64,000 bases of DNA from contig NZ_JACSZV010000022.1 in assembly GCF_014472415.1 (NCBI RefSeq), forward strand, positions 1 to 64,000. Direction: 5' to 3'. The position numbers and the translations under genes were made by a program. Below the pieces are notes generated by a model. That model saw nothing but the letters and a program-made list of their open reading frames with translations, made no database searches and was not told where the DNA came from. Positions 25,918 to 37,300 of this stretch are shown here, piece after piece; the first letter of the stretch is position 1, and each line of letters opens with the position of its first letter. The stretch comes from Pseudomonas sp. N40(2020) (GTDB lineage: Bacteria > Pseudomonadota > Gammaproteobacteria > Pseudomonadales > Pseudomonadaceae).

Positions 25918-26006
25918 TCGCTGGCAAGCCAGCTCCCACAGGGTTAGCGGTATTCACAGAATTTGTGTACGACGCAATCCTTGTGGGAGCTGGCTTGCCA
26001 GCGATG
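25918..26006. repeat. Paired REP palindrome (REPIN) between astD and astB
   Basis: Two inverted copies of a ~25-base repeat (CGCTGGCAAGCCAGCTCCCA, 25919-25942 and 25982-26004) flank about 40 bases. The same repeat type is at 45058-45145 and, degenerate, at 57196-57222. The paired arrangement inside an operon may stabilise upstream mRNA or reduce downstream expression. Confidence 0.85.
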
Positions 26007-26010
26007 GACG

Positions 26011-27477
26011 TTACGCCATCTTCACGCCAGGCGTCAGGGTGGCAGGCAACACCAGGCTCGGTGTTTCCAGCGACGCCACCGGGTATGCGCAGTAATCCGC
26101 CGCGTAGTAGGCGCTGGCGCGATGGTTGCCCGAGGCACCGACACCGCCGAACGGTGCGCTGCTCGCAGCACCGGTCAGTTGTTTGTTCCAGTTGACGATG
26201 CCGGCGCGGCTTTCCAGCCAGAACTGCTGATAGCGATCTTCGGAATCGGACAGCAGACCCGCGGCCAAGCCGTAAGCGGTGTCGTTGGCCTCACTGATCG
26301 CGGCAGCGAAATCGGTGTAGCGGATCACTTGCAGCAACGGGCCAAACAGTTCTTCGTCCGGGCGCTCGGCCACAGCGGTCACATCAACAATGCCCGGAGT
26401 CAGCAGCGCCGACTGCGCCTGCGGCTGAGTCATCTCCAGCAGCGACACGGCACCGTTGGCCAGCAGATGTTCCTGGGCATCCATCAGCGCTTTCGCCGCA
26501 CCGAGGGAAATCACTGAGCCCATGAACGGCGCCGGTTGCTGATCGAATGCACCGACCTCGATGGTCGCGCTGACTTCCACCAGACGCTTGAGCAGGCTGT
26601 CGCCCCACGCGCCTTGCGGCACCAGCAAGCGACGGGCGCAGGTGCAGCGCTGGCCGGCAGAAATGAACGCCGACTGAATGATCGTGTAAACCGCGGCATC
26701 CAGATCAGCGACCTGATCGACCACCAGCGGGTTGTTGCCGCCCATTTCCAGCGCAAGAATCTTGTCCGGGCGCCCGGCGAATTGCTGGTGCAGATGATTG
26801 CCGGTGCGGCTCGAACCGGTGAAGAACAAACCGTCGATGCCCGGATTCGCGGCCAGCGCGATACCGGTTTCGCGAGCGCCTTGCAGCAGGTTCAACACGC
26901 CGGCCGGCAGACCGGCTTCGATCCAGCACTTGACCGTCAGCTCGGCGACTTTCGGGGTCAGTTCGCTTGGCTTGAACAGCACGCTGTTACCGGCCAGCAG
27001 CGCCGGCACGATGTGGCCGTTCGGCAAGTGACCCGGGAAGTTGTAAGGGCCGAACACCGCGACCACGCCGTGGGGTTTGTGGCGCAGCACGGCGGTGGCG
27101 TCGCCCAGCGGGCCGCTCTTCTCGCCAGTACGTTCGCGGTAACTCTGTACCGAGATCGCGATCTTGTTGACCATGCTGGTGACTTCAGTCGCGGCTTCCC
27201 ACAGTGGCTTGCCAGTTTCCTCACCGATGGTGCGGGCCAGTTCGTCGGCGTGGTTTTTCAGCGCGGCGGCGAAAGCTTCCAGAACGCTGATGCGATCTTC
27301 CAGCGAACGACGTGCCCAGCCCGGAAATGCCTGGCGCGCAGCCTGCACGGCCGACTCGACCTGAGCCGCGGTGGCGCCCTCCCCCGACCACAGCACTTGC
27401 TGGGTCACCGGGTTCAGCGATTGAAAAGCTTCGCCCTGACCGGCCAGCCATTCACCTGCAATGTATAGCGAATTCAT
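26011..27477 (-). CDS. astD: N-succinylglutamate 5-semialdehyde dehydrogenase
   Basis: The 488-residue aldehyde dehydrogenase shows the catalytic glutamate in LALEMGGNNPLVV, the catalytic cysteine in ISAGQRCTCARRLLV, and the NAD site segments FGPYNFPGHLPNG and FTGSSRTGNHLH. It oxidises succinylglutamate semialdehyde to succinylglutamate, the fourth step of the AST pathway. Its ATG overlaps the aruG stop codon by one base (TAATG), so translation is coupled. The 3' end runs to within a few bases of a REP pair. Confidence 0.96.
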   Translation of the reverse strand: MNSLYIAGEWLAGQGEAFQSLNPVTQQVLWSGEGATAAQVESAVQAARQAFPGWARRSLEDRISVLEAFAAALKNHADELARTIGEETGKPLWEAATEVTSMVNKIAISVQSYRERTGEKSGPLGDATAVLRHKPHGVVAVFGPYNFPGHLPNGHIVPALLAGNSVLFKPSELTPKVAELTVKCWIEAGLPAGVLNLLQGARETGIALAANPGIDGLFFTGSSRTGNHLHQQFAGRPDKILALEMGGNNPLVVDQVADLDAAVYTIIQSAFISAGQRCTCARRLLVPQGAWGDSLLKRLVEVSATIEVGAFDQQPAPFMGSVISLGAAKALMDAQEHLLANGAVSLLEMTQPQAQSALLTPGIVDVTAVAERPDEELFGPLLQVIRYTDFAAAISEANDTAYGLAAGLLSDSEDRYQQFWLESRAGIVNWNKQLTGAASSAPFGGVGASGNHRASAYYAADYCAYPVASLETPSLVLPATLTPGVKMA

Positions 27478-28502
27478 TATTTCGACTCCCGAGCAGCGGA
27501 CAACGCCACGGCGCGCACTTGATCACCAGCGTTGAGTTGAAGACGTTTGGCGGTCTGCTGATCGACCACCAGAGTGCCGGCGGCCAGACGTGCCGGCGCG
27601 GCAGTGATGCGGCAGTCTTCGCGCTTGCGGTTATGGATGATGAACGGCGTGGCGTCGTCGCCCGGCGTACCCACGGCCAGCACCAGCGCTTCGCTGTCAC
27701 GCACTGCGCGGATCTTGCTGGTTTCGCATTCGATGGCCGGGCCGGCGTCGAAGATGTCGACGTAGCCCTGATAGCTGAAACCTTCACTCTTGAGCATCGC
27801 CAGCGCCGGCTCGGTGTCCGGGTGAACCTGACCGATGACATTGCGTGCGTCCGGAGACAGGAAGCAGGTGTAGAGCGGGAATTTCGGCATCAGTTCAGCG
27901 ATGAAGGCCTTATTGCCAACACCGGTCAGGTAATCAGCCTGGCTGAATTCCATCTTGAAGAAGTGCCGGCCCAGGCTTTCCCAGAACGGCGAGCGACCGG
28001 CTTCATCCGACACACCGCGCATCTCGGCGATGATCTTGTTGCCGAACAGTTCCGGGAACTCGGCGATGAACAGCATCCGCGCCTTGGACAACATGCGGCC
28101 GTTGAGGCCAGTGCGGTAATCGGCGTGCAGGAACAGCGAGCACAGCTCGGAGTTGCCGGTCAGGTCGTTGGCGAGGAACAGCGTCGGGATCTCGCGATAG
28201 ATGTTCAGCTCTTGCGAAGCACTGACGGTGAGGCCGACACGGAAGTTGTACCAGGGCTCACGCAGACCGACCGCGCCGGCAATGGCAGAAATCCCCACCA
28301 CGCGGCCGTTGTCATCTTCGAGCACGAACAGGTAGTCCGCGTCGCCACGGCCGGCTTCGCCGCGAAAGGTCTTCTCGGCCCAGCCGACCCGATGGGTCAG
28401 GCGCTCTTCGTTGGCCGGCAATGTGGTCAGGCCGGTGCCGGTGCTGCGGGCCAGGTCGATCAGCGCGGATAAATCGCTGCTGCGTACGGGACGAACAATC
28501 AT
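27477..28502 (-). CDS. aruG: Arginine N-succinyltransferase, beta subunit (AruG)
   Basis: The 341-residue protein belongs to the AstA/AruFG family, opening MIVRPVRSSDLSALIDLA and carrying FRVGLTVSASQELNIY and SLGRHFFKMEFSQADYL. It is a homologue of the AruF protein encoded upstream. The two subunits transfer succinyl from succinyl-CoA to arginine (and to ornithine) in the first AST step. Enterobacteria use a single AstA, whereas pseudomonads use this paralogue pair. It starts 51 bases after aruF and overlaps astD by one base. Confidence 0.95.
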   Translation of the reverse strand: MIVRPVRSSDLSALIDLARSTGTGLTTLPANEERLTHRVGWAEKTFRGEAGRGDADYLFVLEDDNGRVVGISAIAGAVGLREPWYNFRVGLTVSASQELNIYREIPTLFLANDLTGNSELCSLFLHADYRTGLNGRMLSKARMLFIAEFPELFGNKIIAEMRGVSDEAGRSPFWESLGRHFFKMEFSQADYLTGVGNKAFIAELMPKFPLYTCFLSPDARNVIGQVHPDTEPALAMLKSEGFSYQGYVDIFDAGPAIECETSKIRAVRDSEALVLAVGTPGDDATPFIIHNRKREDCRITAAPARLAAGTLVVDQQTAKRLQLNAGDQVRAVALSAARESK

Positions 28503-28553
28503 GCTATCTCCTCAAACGGGCCGCCTTCGCCACCCGTGAAACTCGCTAAGGCG

Positions 28554-29573
28554 TTAAACCGCCACCAGGCGCACGCTGGCACCTTCACCGACGCCAAGGG
28601 CTTCGGCCGCTTCCATATCCAGCGTCACCGGTTTGCCCGGCGCGTAGTCCAGCTCAAGCAACACGGCGCGGTAATCCTGCAACTGGGCGTTGGCCACCAG
28701 ATACTGGCGCCCGGCACCTTTGACCGGCTCGCCGATCTTCACTGGCACCACGCGGCTCTGGGCGATCGAACGGATCCCCGAAACACGCGCATGCAGGGTC
28801 GGGCCACCGTCGAAAATGTCGATGTAGTGGTCGGTCTCAAAGCCTTCGCGCATCAGGATGTCGAAGGTGATCTGCGCACGCGGGTGCACCTGGCCCATCG
28901 CTTCTTGAGCGGAATCCGGCAGCAGCGGCACGTAGATCGGGTAATGCGGCATCAGCTCGGCGAGGAACGTACGGCTTTTCAGCCCGCACAGGCGCTCGGC
29001 CTCGGCGTAGTTGAGGTCGAAGAAGTTGCGACCAATGGCGTCCCAGAACGGCGAGTCGCCATTCTCGTCGCTGTAACCGACGATCTCGGTCACCACCGAA
29101 TCAGCAAAACGCTCCGGGTGGCTGGCGACAAACAGCAGACGGCCACGGGAGTTGAGCTCCGACCAAGGCGAACCCACCAGCTCGCGCTGCACGTAGAAAC
29201 TGGTCAGCAAGCTGTTGCCGGTCAGGTCGTGGCATTGCGAAAGCACGTGGATCTTGTTGTGGATCTTCAACTCGCGGGAAGCGTGGACGAAGGTCTCGTT
29301 GCGGAAGCTGTAGAACGGCTCCGAATAACCCGCCGAGGCAACGATGGCCGAGCAGCCGACCAGTTTGCCGGTGGCGGTGTCTTCAAGGACGAAGAAGTAG
29401 CTCTCTTCACCGTTAAAGCTCACTTCGGCGGCGAACGAGGCTTCGCTCGCGGCGATCTTGTCGCTCAGACGTTCCACGTCATCCGGCAAGGAAGTGACAC
29501 CAATCGGGCTGTCCGCAGCCAGACGCTGTACCTCGCCCAGATCAGCCATTTGTGCGGGGCGCATCACCAGCAT
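28554..29573 (-). CDS. aruF: Arginine/ornithine succinyltransferase, alpha subunit (AruF)
   Basis: The 339-residue AstA-family protein opens MLVMRPAQMADLGEVQRL. It carries YFFVLEDTATGKLVGCSAI and AIGRNFFDLNYAEAERL, and is clearly paralogous to AruG. Together they form the arginine N-succinyltransferase. The ATG at 29573 is chosen over 29615 by comparison with AruG. The 201-base gap to aruC holds a paired REP palindrome, so aruF-G may be expressed at a different level from aruC. Confidence 0.95.
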   Translation of the reverse strand: MLVMRPAQMADLGEVQRLAADSPIGVTSLPDDVERLSDKIAASEASFAAEVSFNGEESYFFVLEDTATGKLVGCSAIVASAGYSEPFYSFRNETFVHASRELKIHNKIHVLSQCHDLTGNSLLTSFYVQRELVGSPWSELNSRGRLLFVASHPERFADSVVTEIVGYSDENGDSPFWDAIGRNFFDLNYAEAERLCGLKSRTFLAELMPHYPIYVPLLPDSAQEAMGQVHPRAQITFDILMREGFETDHYIDIFDGGPTLHARVSGIRSIAQSRVVPVKIGEPVKGAGRQYLVANAQLQDYRAVLLELDYAPGKPVTLDMEAAEALGVGEGASVRLVAV

Positions 29574-29622
29574 GGTGTCACTCCTTTCTCTTCTAAAATT
29601 TACTGAAAAAAACACCGGACCT

Positions 29623-29710
29623 TGTAGGAGTGAGCCTGCTCGCGATTGCGGTCTGTCAGTAACCTATGAATCGACTGACATAGCGCAATCGCGAGCAGGC
29701 TCACTCCTAC
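29623..29710. repeat. Paired REP palindrome (REPIN) between aruC and aruF
   Basis: Two inverted ~30-base arms (TGTAGGAGTGAGCCTGCTCG and its complement, then CGATTGCG) are separated by about 28 bases. This is a different REP subtype from the astD-astB pair. It interrupts the aru operon. Confidence 0.85.
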
Positions 29711-29774
29711 ATTTGATCGGGGCCGGCATAAAAATTTGATCGACGCCTGAAATGTTCAGGCGCCGAAGGGTCTA

Positions 29775-30995
29775 TCAAGCTTGCGTCAATTTCGCTGCAG
29801 CACGTTCGAAGCGGTCCAGGCCGGCATCGATGTCGGCGTCTTCCACCACCAGGCTCGGGGCGAAACGGATTACGTCCGGGCCGGCTTGCAGAATCATCAG
29901 GCCTTCTTTTTCAGCGGCGTTGAAGATGTCCTTGGCCTTGCCTTTCCAGGCATCGCTCAGTACGCAACCGATCAGCAGACCAAGGCCACGCACCTGAGTG
30001 AACAGGCCGTACTTCTCGCCGATCTGCTGCAGACGCGTCTTGAACTTGTCGTGCTTGGCATTCACGCCATTCAACACTTCAGGGGTGTTGATCACGTCGA
30101 TCACCGCTTCCGCGACGGCGCACGCCAGCGGGTTGCCGCCGTAAGTGGTGCCGTGGGTGCCGACGACCAGATGTTTGGCCAGCGCTTCGGTGGTCAGCAT
30201 CGCCGCGATCGGGAAACCGCCGCCCAGGCTCTTGGCGCTGGTCAGGATGTCCGGAGTCACGCCGTAATGCTGGTAGGCGAACAGCTTGCCGCTGCGGCCC
30301 ATGCCGGTCTGCACTTCGTCGAACACCAGCAGCGCGTTGTTGGCGTCGCACAGTTCGCGGGCACCTTGCAGGTAAGCCAGTTCGGCCGGCAGTACGCCGC
30401 CCTCGCCCTGGATCGGCTCCAGCACGACCGCACAGGTCTTGTCGGAAACCGCCGCTTTCAGCGCAGCCAGGTCGTTGTAAGGAACGTGGGTGATGCCAGT
30501 GATTTTCGGGCCGAAACCGTCGGAGTACTTCGACTGGCCACCGACGTTAACGGTGAACAGGGTACGGCCGTGGAAGCTGTTCAGCGCGGCGATGATTTCG
30601 TACTTCTCGCTGCCGAAACGGTCGAATGCCACGCGACGGGCCAGCTTGAACGCGGCCTCGTTGGCTTCGGCGCCAGAGTTGCAGAAGAACACGCGCTCGG
30701 CGAACGTGGCGTCGATCAGCTTGTGCGCCAGACGCAGGGCCGGCTCGTTGGTGAACACGTTGGAGACGTGCCACAGCTTGTTCGCTTGCTCGGTCAAGGC
30801 ACCGACCAGCGCCGGGTGCGCGTGGCCCAATACGTTGACGGCGATGCCGCCAGCAAAGTCGATCAGCTCGCGGCCGGCCTGATCCCAGACGCGGGAACCG
30901 GCGCCACGCACCGGAATGAAAGCGGCAGGCGCGTAGTTGGGAACCATAACCTGGTCGAAATCGGCGCGTTGTACCGCAGCGTGCTCAACGGACAT
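29775..30995 (-). CDS. aruC: Succinylornithine transaminase (AruC)
   Basis: The 406-residue class III aminotransferase has FCNSGAEANEAAFKLAR, LVFDEVQTGMGRSG and the PLP lysine in ILTSAKSLGGGFPIAA. In pseudomonads AruC acts on N2-succinylornithine in the third AST step and can also serve as N-acetylornithine aminotransferase in arginine synthesis. It is the first gene of the aru catabolic operon, with ArgR-like sites 74-145 bases upstream of its start. In this genome a giant divergent gene begins 305 bases away. Confidence 0.95.
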   Translation of the reverse strand: MSVEHAAVQRADFDQVMVPNYAPAAFIPVRGAGSRVWDQAGRELIDFAGGIAVNVLGHAHPALVGALTEQANKLWHVSNVFTNEPALRLAHKLIDATFAERVFFCNSGAEANEAAFKLARRVAFDRFGSEKYEIIAALNSFHGRTLFTVNVGGQSKYSDGFGPKITGITHVPYNDLAALKAAVSDKTCAVVLEPIQGEGGVLPAELAYLQGARELCDANNALLVFDEVQTGMGRSGKLFAYQHYGVTPDILTSAKSLGGGFPIAAMLTTEALAKHLVVGTHGTTYGGNPLACAVAEAVIDVINTPEVLNGVNAKHDKFKTRLQQIGEKYGLFTQVRGLGLLIGCVLSDAWKGKAKDIFNAAEKEGLMILQAGPDVIRFAPSLVVEDADIDAGLDRFERAAAKLTQA

Positions 30996-31068
30996 CGGAG
31001 TCTCCTGATGAGGGCCACCCGCCTGAAACTGGCGAGCGATGGGGGGATTGTAAGGACAGTTTTCAGCC

Positions 31069-31089
31069 CGGCCTTGCCGCCAAGCGACA
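31069..31089 (-). promoter_or_regulatory. Candidate ArgR half-site upstream of aruC (proximal)
   Basis: On the minus strand the sequence reads TGTCGC, eight bases, AA, five bases, which is the Pseudomonas ArgR half-site pattern. It lies 74 bases upstream of the aruC start. Confidence 0.65.
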
Positions 31090-31119
31090 ACTTCTTATAG
31101 CGCAAACCCCGGATTTTCC

Positions 31120-31140
31120 CGGGTTTACGGCAATGCGACA
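31120..31140 (-). promoter_or_regulatory. Candidate ArgR half-site upstream of aruC (distal)
   Basis: This is a second TGTCGC-N8-AA match in the same orientation, 51 bases upstream of the proximal site. Both lie in the shared intergenic region with the divergent leucine-rich-repeat gene. A TATAAG stretch at about 31095-31100 lies between them on the minus strand and could be a -10 element. Confidence 0.55.
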
Positions 31141-31300
31141 TATAGCGTCGCAAAGGCGCAGTTTAAACCGGCGCTGCCGATTTGCGGCAGGCCGGGAAGG
31201 ATATCAACTCAACGCCATACCACCGGTATAAATATGTACCGCACCTTCTGCGCATCACTCTGATTTGCTTGGCACTTTCCAGACGCCAAGGATTGGTCCG

Positions 31301-34300
31301 ATGCACCCGACTGAAGAACAGCACACCGCCACCCGCGATACCGCTTACTCACAGCAACCTGACAGCCATTATCTGCACCTGCAGGCGAACATGCCCGAGT
31401 GGCTGGGCAACGCCTCTGCTGCCAGGCGCCAGGCCCTCAAGGCGACTCAACCCCTATTGCCCCTCAAGTTGCAGGCAGTACCGGTGGCGCAGCAACAGGT
31501 GCTGAAGGCGCTCAATGCCGAACAGTGGACAGCACAAAACGATGTCGACCGAACGCTTGAACACTTCCAGGACGCCAGCGCCTTCGCAGAGCCCTTGCTC
31601 AAAGCCGCACTGAAAGACGAATTTGATCTGGATCTGGACGTCAGAACCACGTTCCTGCACCTGTACATCCCGGCCACCACGGCGCTGCTGTCGATCAAGA
31701 CCGGCGCCCGCACCTGGACGGTGTCGCTGCTGGACGCGGCGCTGCATAACTTCGAAGAGAAGGAAACCGAAGACAGCGCCTATGAAGCCGATTCAGCCTT
31801 CATCACCAAACCGTTGCCCAGCGGCCAGTTCGACACCCTGCCCTCGATCAAGCAAAAGCTCAGCATCGCGGCGTTCACCCGGCTCTGCCGAAAGCTGGAT
31901 ATCGGCACGCAGTACAAAACCTGGCTGGAAGACCACCTGGGGTTCAATGATGAAGAGAAAGCCTCGGCGTTGCGCCTCAAGATCGATAAAAGCCAGCAAA
32001 CCGCGCTGAAGACTGCCCTGCAGTTTGCCCGGATGAGCGGCGATATCAGCGAAAGTTACTGGCGCACCATCACCGCACTGGTCGAGGGCGTGCAGCATTT
32101 GCGGATCAATGGGCAGCGCCTGCTCAGCCATGACCTGACGATGATGTCCGCGCCACTCACCGGGATTGTCGTGTTTGCCCCGGTTGCCGATGAGGCTCGC
32201 AGCCTGGCGCGGGTGGTGGCCTGGGTGCCGGATGATCCTGAACACCCGATCAAGGAATACACCTCGTCGGCCGAACTGGAGATCGAACTCACGCGACAAC
32301 TGCGTTCCCGCGACTATCAGACCTTCTTCAGTCGCTTCATCAATCACGAACAGCGCGGCTTTTTCTTCTCCAGCCTGAACTCCCGCCTGAGCCAGGTGAA
32401 ATGGCACGAACCCGAAGCCGGCAGTTCGAAGCCGACGTGGCGCGACGCGCCGTTCGACAGACCCGACCTACAACTGGCCGCTATGCCCATCAGCGCAGCG
32501 TTATGGGAACACCTCTATCAAGGCAAACTGAACAAGATCCTCAATGACGCCGGGGTCATCGCTGTCGCGACCGCCACGGTCGATTCGAAAGTACGCTGGG
32601 CGCTGTGGGACTCGTTCGTCGGCATTGCCTCGACGATTCTGCAGACCGCCGCGTTTATCATCGCGCCATTCGTACCGGTGCTGGGCGAGATGATGATGGC
32701 CTACATGGCCTATCAGTTTCTCGATGAAATGTTCGAAGGCATTGTCGATTGGGCGCAGGGGCAGACCAGCGAAGCGCTGACTCATCTGTTCGGATGCCTG
32801 GAGTCGCTGATCCAGCTCGGCGCATTTGCCGTGGGCGGCGTCATTGCCATGGGCGAGTTTCGCAATGTCCTGCCGCGCGAGATCGTCGCCTTCATTGATT
32901 CCTTCAAACCTGTGCAACTGCCCAACGGCAAAACCCTTTACTGGAAACCGGATCTGACCCGCTACCGGCAGCAAGATTTGCCGGCGCCCGACGCGCGCCC
33001 TTCTCGCCTCGGCTTGCACGAACACAAGGGAAAACTGTTACTGCCCATCGAGCAGGGCCACTATGCCGTCAATGAAAGTCCGATCCCGGGCCAGTACCGC
33101 ATTGAACATCCGACCCGCCCTGACGCTTACCAACCCAAGGTGCGACACAACGGCGACGGTGCCTGGCACACCGAGTTCGAACAACCACTGGCCTGGGACA
33201 GCGATACGGCGTTGCGCCGCATCGGTCATTCGATGGAGTCACTCACTCCAGCCCGCCGCGCACGGATTCTTGAGGTCAGCGGTTTCAATGCAGATGCACT
33301 GCGCAAGATGCATGTCGAACAGGAATCACTGCCACCGCTATTGGCCGACAGCATCACGCGCTTCAAGATCGATCAGGATCTGCAGACATTTATCGATCAA
33401 CTGGACAGTGATCTGCCTGAACAATACCGCGCCGCCGACCCGGCGGCGCAGTTGCAATTACTCACTGAGCACGGCCGTTGGCCTGCCGACAAACGGCTTC
33501 GTTGGCTGGACAAACAAGGGGACGCCATTTGGCAATCCTCCAACGACGAAACCCTGCCGGTCATCGATCTGAATCAGGCCAACCTGATAAACGATGACGT
33601 TCTGCAAACGTTGCTCCATGCGCTTGACGAACAGCAAGGCAAAGCCCTGCTCGGCGAGGCGTTTGGCGGCCCTGATCTCGCTATAGAGGTGCGTACTCGG
33701 GAGTTGCGCAAGCAATTGTCGCAAACGGCCAAAGAGCAACGCAGTGCGATGTTCGAATCCCGTTATCAGGCGAGCGAGCAATCCGACGACCCGCTGGCCC
33801 TCAGAATTACCCAACATCAACCCGCGCTACCCAGTCGCGTTACCCAGGAATTGCTCAACACCGCAACCGGTGACGAACTGTTGCAAATCAACGACGGGCA
33901 ACTGCCCGAACGCCAGCAGACTCTTATGCAGACAGCCAGTGAAGAGGTGCGCGTGACGCGCGCTTTTGAGGGGTTGGAGCTGGATTCGGTGAGCAACCCG
34001 GATACCGACACTTTGGTGCTGCACAGTCTCGCCCGCCTGACTGGCTGGAGCGGCGAGGTGCGCATGGAAATCCGCGACCTGACCTTCGAAGGCAAAATGC
34101 TCGACAGCAGCGGACGCGCGGATGCGCCGGTGCAAAAAATCCTTGTCCGCCAGACTGACGGCACTTATCAGCCGTTTGATGAGCAAGCCCAGGAGCTTCA
34201 TTCGGCGACCGATCTGTACAACGCCATTCTCTACGCCCTGCCGGATACCGAGCGCCAGGCGCTGGATATCCAGATTGGCCAGACCGCCCGACTGAAAAAC

Positions 34301-37300
34301 GCGATCCGCGCAAATCCTCTGGACCGAGGCGATCTGCGCGTGGCGATATCTTTGCCGCCAGCCGAGCAGCCACCCATTGATACCCTGCGCCTGGTGGGCC
34401 ATAGAGGTTATCCGCAGGCCCCCAATGTGCTCAGCATTGAACCACTTGGCTTCTTTGCGAACCTGGTTGCCGAAGACGGGGTTGCCATCACCAATGAGCG
34501 ACGCGTGCAGTCGATTTATAGCGGACTGTCCGATCAGGAGGCACAAACATTCATTGCAGGGTTTGGAAATGACCCGATTGCCCTGACCAACGAACTGGCC
34601 CGTCTGCGCACCGAGGCCAGCCGGCTCAGTGATGACCTGCGCCGCTGGGAGCGCGAAATTCCGGCGAATGACCCTGCAAGCGGTTTGCCATTAACCGACA
34701 TTCAACGTCGGGCGGCGGAGCAAAACCGTCAAGCGCTCAGGAGCGCCATCGAACGTTGCTGGCGCCGCCAGGCTCGGAGTGCCGCCGGTTACATTCTGCA
34801 GATCACGGAGCCGGTACTGGGCGATCTGCCCATCTTGAATGCCGACTTCAGCCACATTTCCGTGCTTACCATCAATGGCAGCGCCAGCACCGGCGCCATC
34901 GATTCGTTCTTGCAGCAGTTCCCGCGCCTGCTGTACCTCGACATGCAAAACCTCAGCTTGCCTGGCCTGCCGCCGGGCATCACTTCAATGCCCACGTTGC
35001 GGCACCTGATCATGCGCAACTGTGGCATCCGGTTTTCGGCAGCGGACCAATCCCTGTTATCCGCCTTGACCGAACTCTCACTGCTGGATTTGCAGGACAA
35101 CCCCCTGGGCGTCCCCCCCGAGATAAACACGCTGCCGGCGTTGCGCCTGGTCAACCTCACCAATACCGACATTGCGACCCTTCCAACCGGTCTGCTCGAT
35201 CATCCGTTACTGGTCACCGGCAGATTCGGCGGCAACCGGATCACTGAAATTCCCGATGGATTTTTCACGCTGAACAATCTGCTGAGTGAAGGGTTCAGTT
35301 TTGGCAACAATCCACTGTCCGCTGCTACCCGTGAACAGGTAAAAATTTTCTATAGCCGCACCCAGAGGCAATTCGACGTAATGGCCGAGTGGGCAGACAT
35401 CGAACGTACCGTCGAATTGTTCCCCAACCTCAACGCCATTCAAGCCAATGACCTGCTGTATCAGTTACCCGGAACACTGGCGCAAGGTCGGGCACAACTC
35501 GCAAGCTGGGAGACCGAAGTGGCGCAGTTACGCGCCGACATCGCGCAATGGGTCTCCGACGCGCCGACCGACTCTGCAGCGACGGGACAGCCACTGACAA
35601 TCGAGGAGCAGGCAAGTGAACGCTCCGCCAGAGTGGAACTGGGAAACAGGCTTGAGCGATTCTGGCGCACCCGGTCGTCTCAATCCCCCCTCACCCGTGA
35701 CAGCCATTTTGTGGCGAAACTCGACTTCAGCGGCGACATGCCAACACTGAGCGCAGACTTCAGCCATGTCTCCAGGCTCACCCTCACGGGCAACCAGAAC
35801 AATTCAGCCATGACGGCGTTCCTGCAACACTTTCCGTCTCTGAACATTCTGGAGCTGCGCTTTGTCGATCTGGAGCCCAATGCCCTGGCAGCCTTGCACC
35901 TGCCTCAACTCAATACCCTTGAGTTGATGCACTGCGGGGTGGTCATGAGTCCCGAAACCCAGTCCGCGTTGGTCTCGATGACCCAATTGGAAACCCTGGA
36001 ACTGAGCAACAATCCGTTAGGCACATTTTTTGATGTGAACCTGTTGCCCGCCCTGACCTACCTTGATCTTTCCTCGACCGCCATTTCCGAAGTTCCGCCG
36101 GGGCTCGCCGACAAGGCCAACCTGCGCACCGCAATTTTCAGCAACAACCGCATCACCGACATACCCGATGGGATTTTCGAGCTCCCCGCCAATCGCACCG
36201 ACGGGATCGATTTTGCCTACAACCCACTTTCGGCAGCGACACGCAACCGCATAAAAACCTACTACCGCATAACCGCACAAGACTTCGACGTATTGGCCGA
36301 TGCGGCGGATATCAGCCTGACGCGAGAGCTGTTTCCGTCATTAGACCAGCAGGAAGCCAGCGAAATGATCTATGACTTGCCCGGTACCCTGGCAGACAGT
36401 CGTCAGCAGTTGAATGTGTGGAAAGTGGAGCTGGACACGCTGAAAGCGGACCTCAATACCTGGGCCACTCAGGCACCGACGCATCATCCGGTGACCGGTG
36501 AAATGCTCACGGGTATCGAGCTCTATGGGGACTACGAGTCCAGATCGGAATTCAAGCAACACCTGGAAAACTTCTGGCAAAACAGGTCGAACACCACCGG
36601 CAGACGCGAAGACACCTTCGGCGCGCGATTGACCTTCCTCGGGGACATGCCACAACTGACGGCGGACTTCACCCACGTTTCAAGACTCAACCTGGCAGGC
36701 AACCGCGCCATCGGCAGCATCGACCGGTTCCTTGAGCTGTTTCCCCATGCTGCCGTTCTGGAAATGCAGGACTTCTCATTGGGGCAAGTGCCTGACTGCC
36801 TGACTCACATGCCGGAACTCAAGGAGCTGACCCTGGCTCGATGCAACGTGACGCTCACGGCTGAGGGGCAGACAGTACTGAACGCCCTGAGCGACCTTGA
36901 GCTTCTCGATCTGAGCGGCAATCCGCTGGCCATCCCCCCTGATCTGGCAGCCCTGCCGGCACTGAGCGACGTGCGTCTTGCCAACACCGGTATTTCCACC
37001 CTGCCCAACGGCCTCGTCCAACACCCCAACCTGAGGAGCGCTCTGCTCAACGGCAACCAGATCAGCGAGTTGCCCGAAGCTTTTTTTGATCTCGACATTG
37101 ATCTCGCCGACGGCCTGGACCTGGCCAACAACCCGCTATCGCAGGCCAGTCGCAATCGAATCAAGGCCCATTACGCGACCATCGGACATGACTTTGGTGT
37201 GCTGCCCGATGTGACCGATATCGTCAGAGCACAATCACTGTTTCCCACGCTGGACATCGAAGACGCCAGCAACATGATCTATCACTTGCCCGGAACGCTG

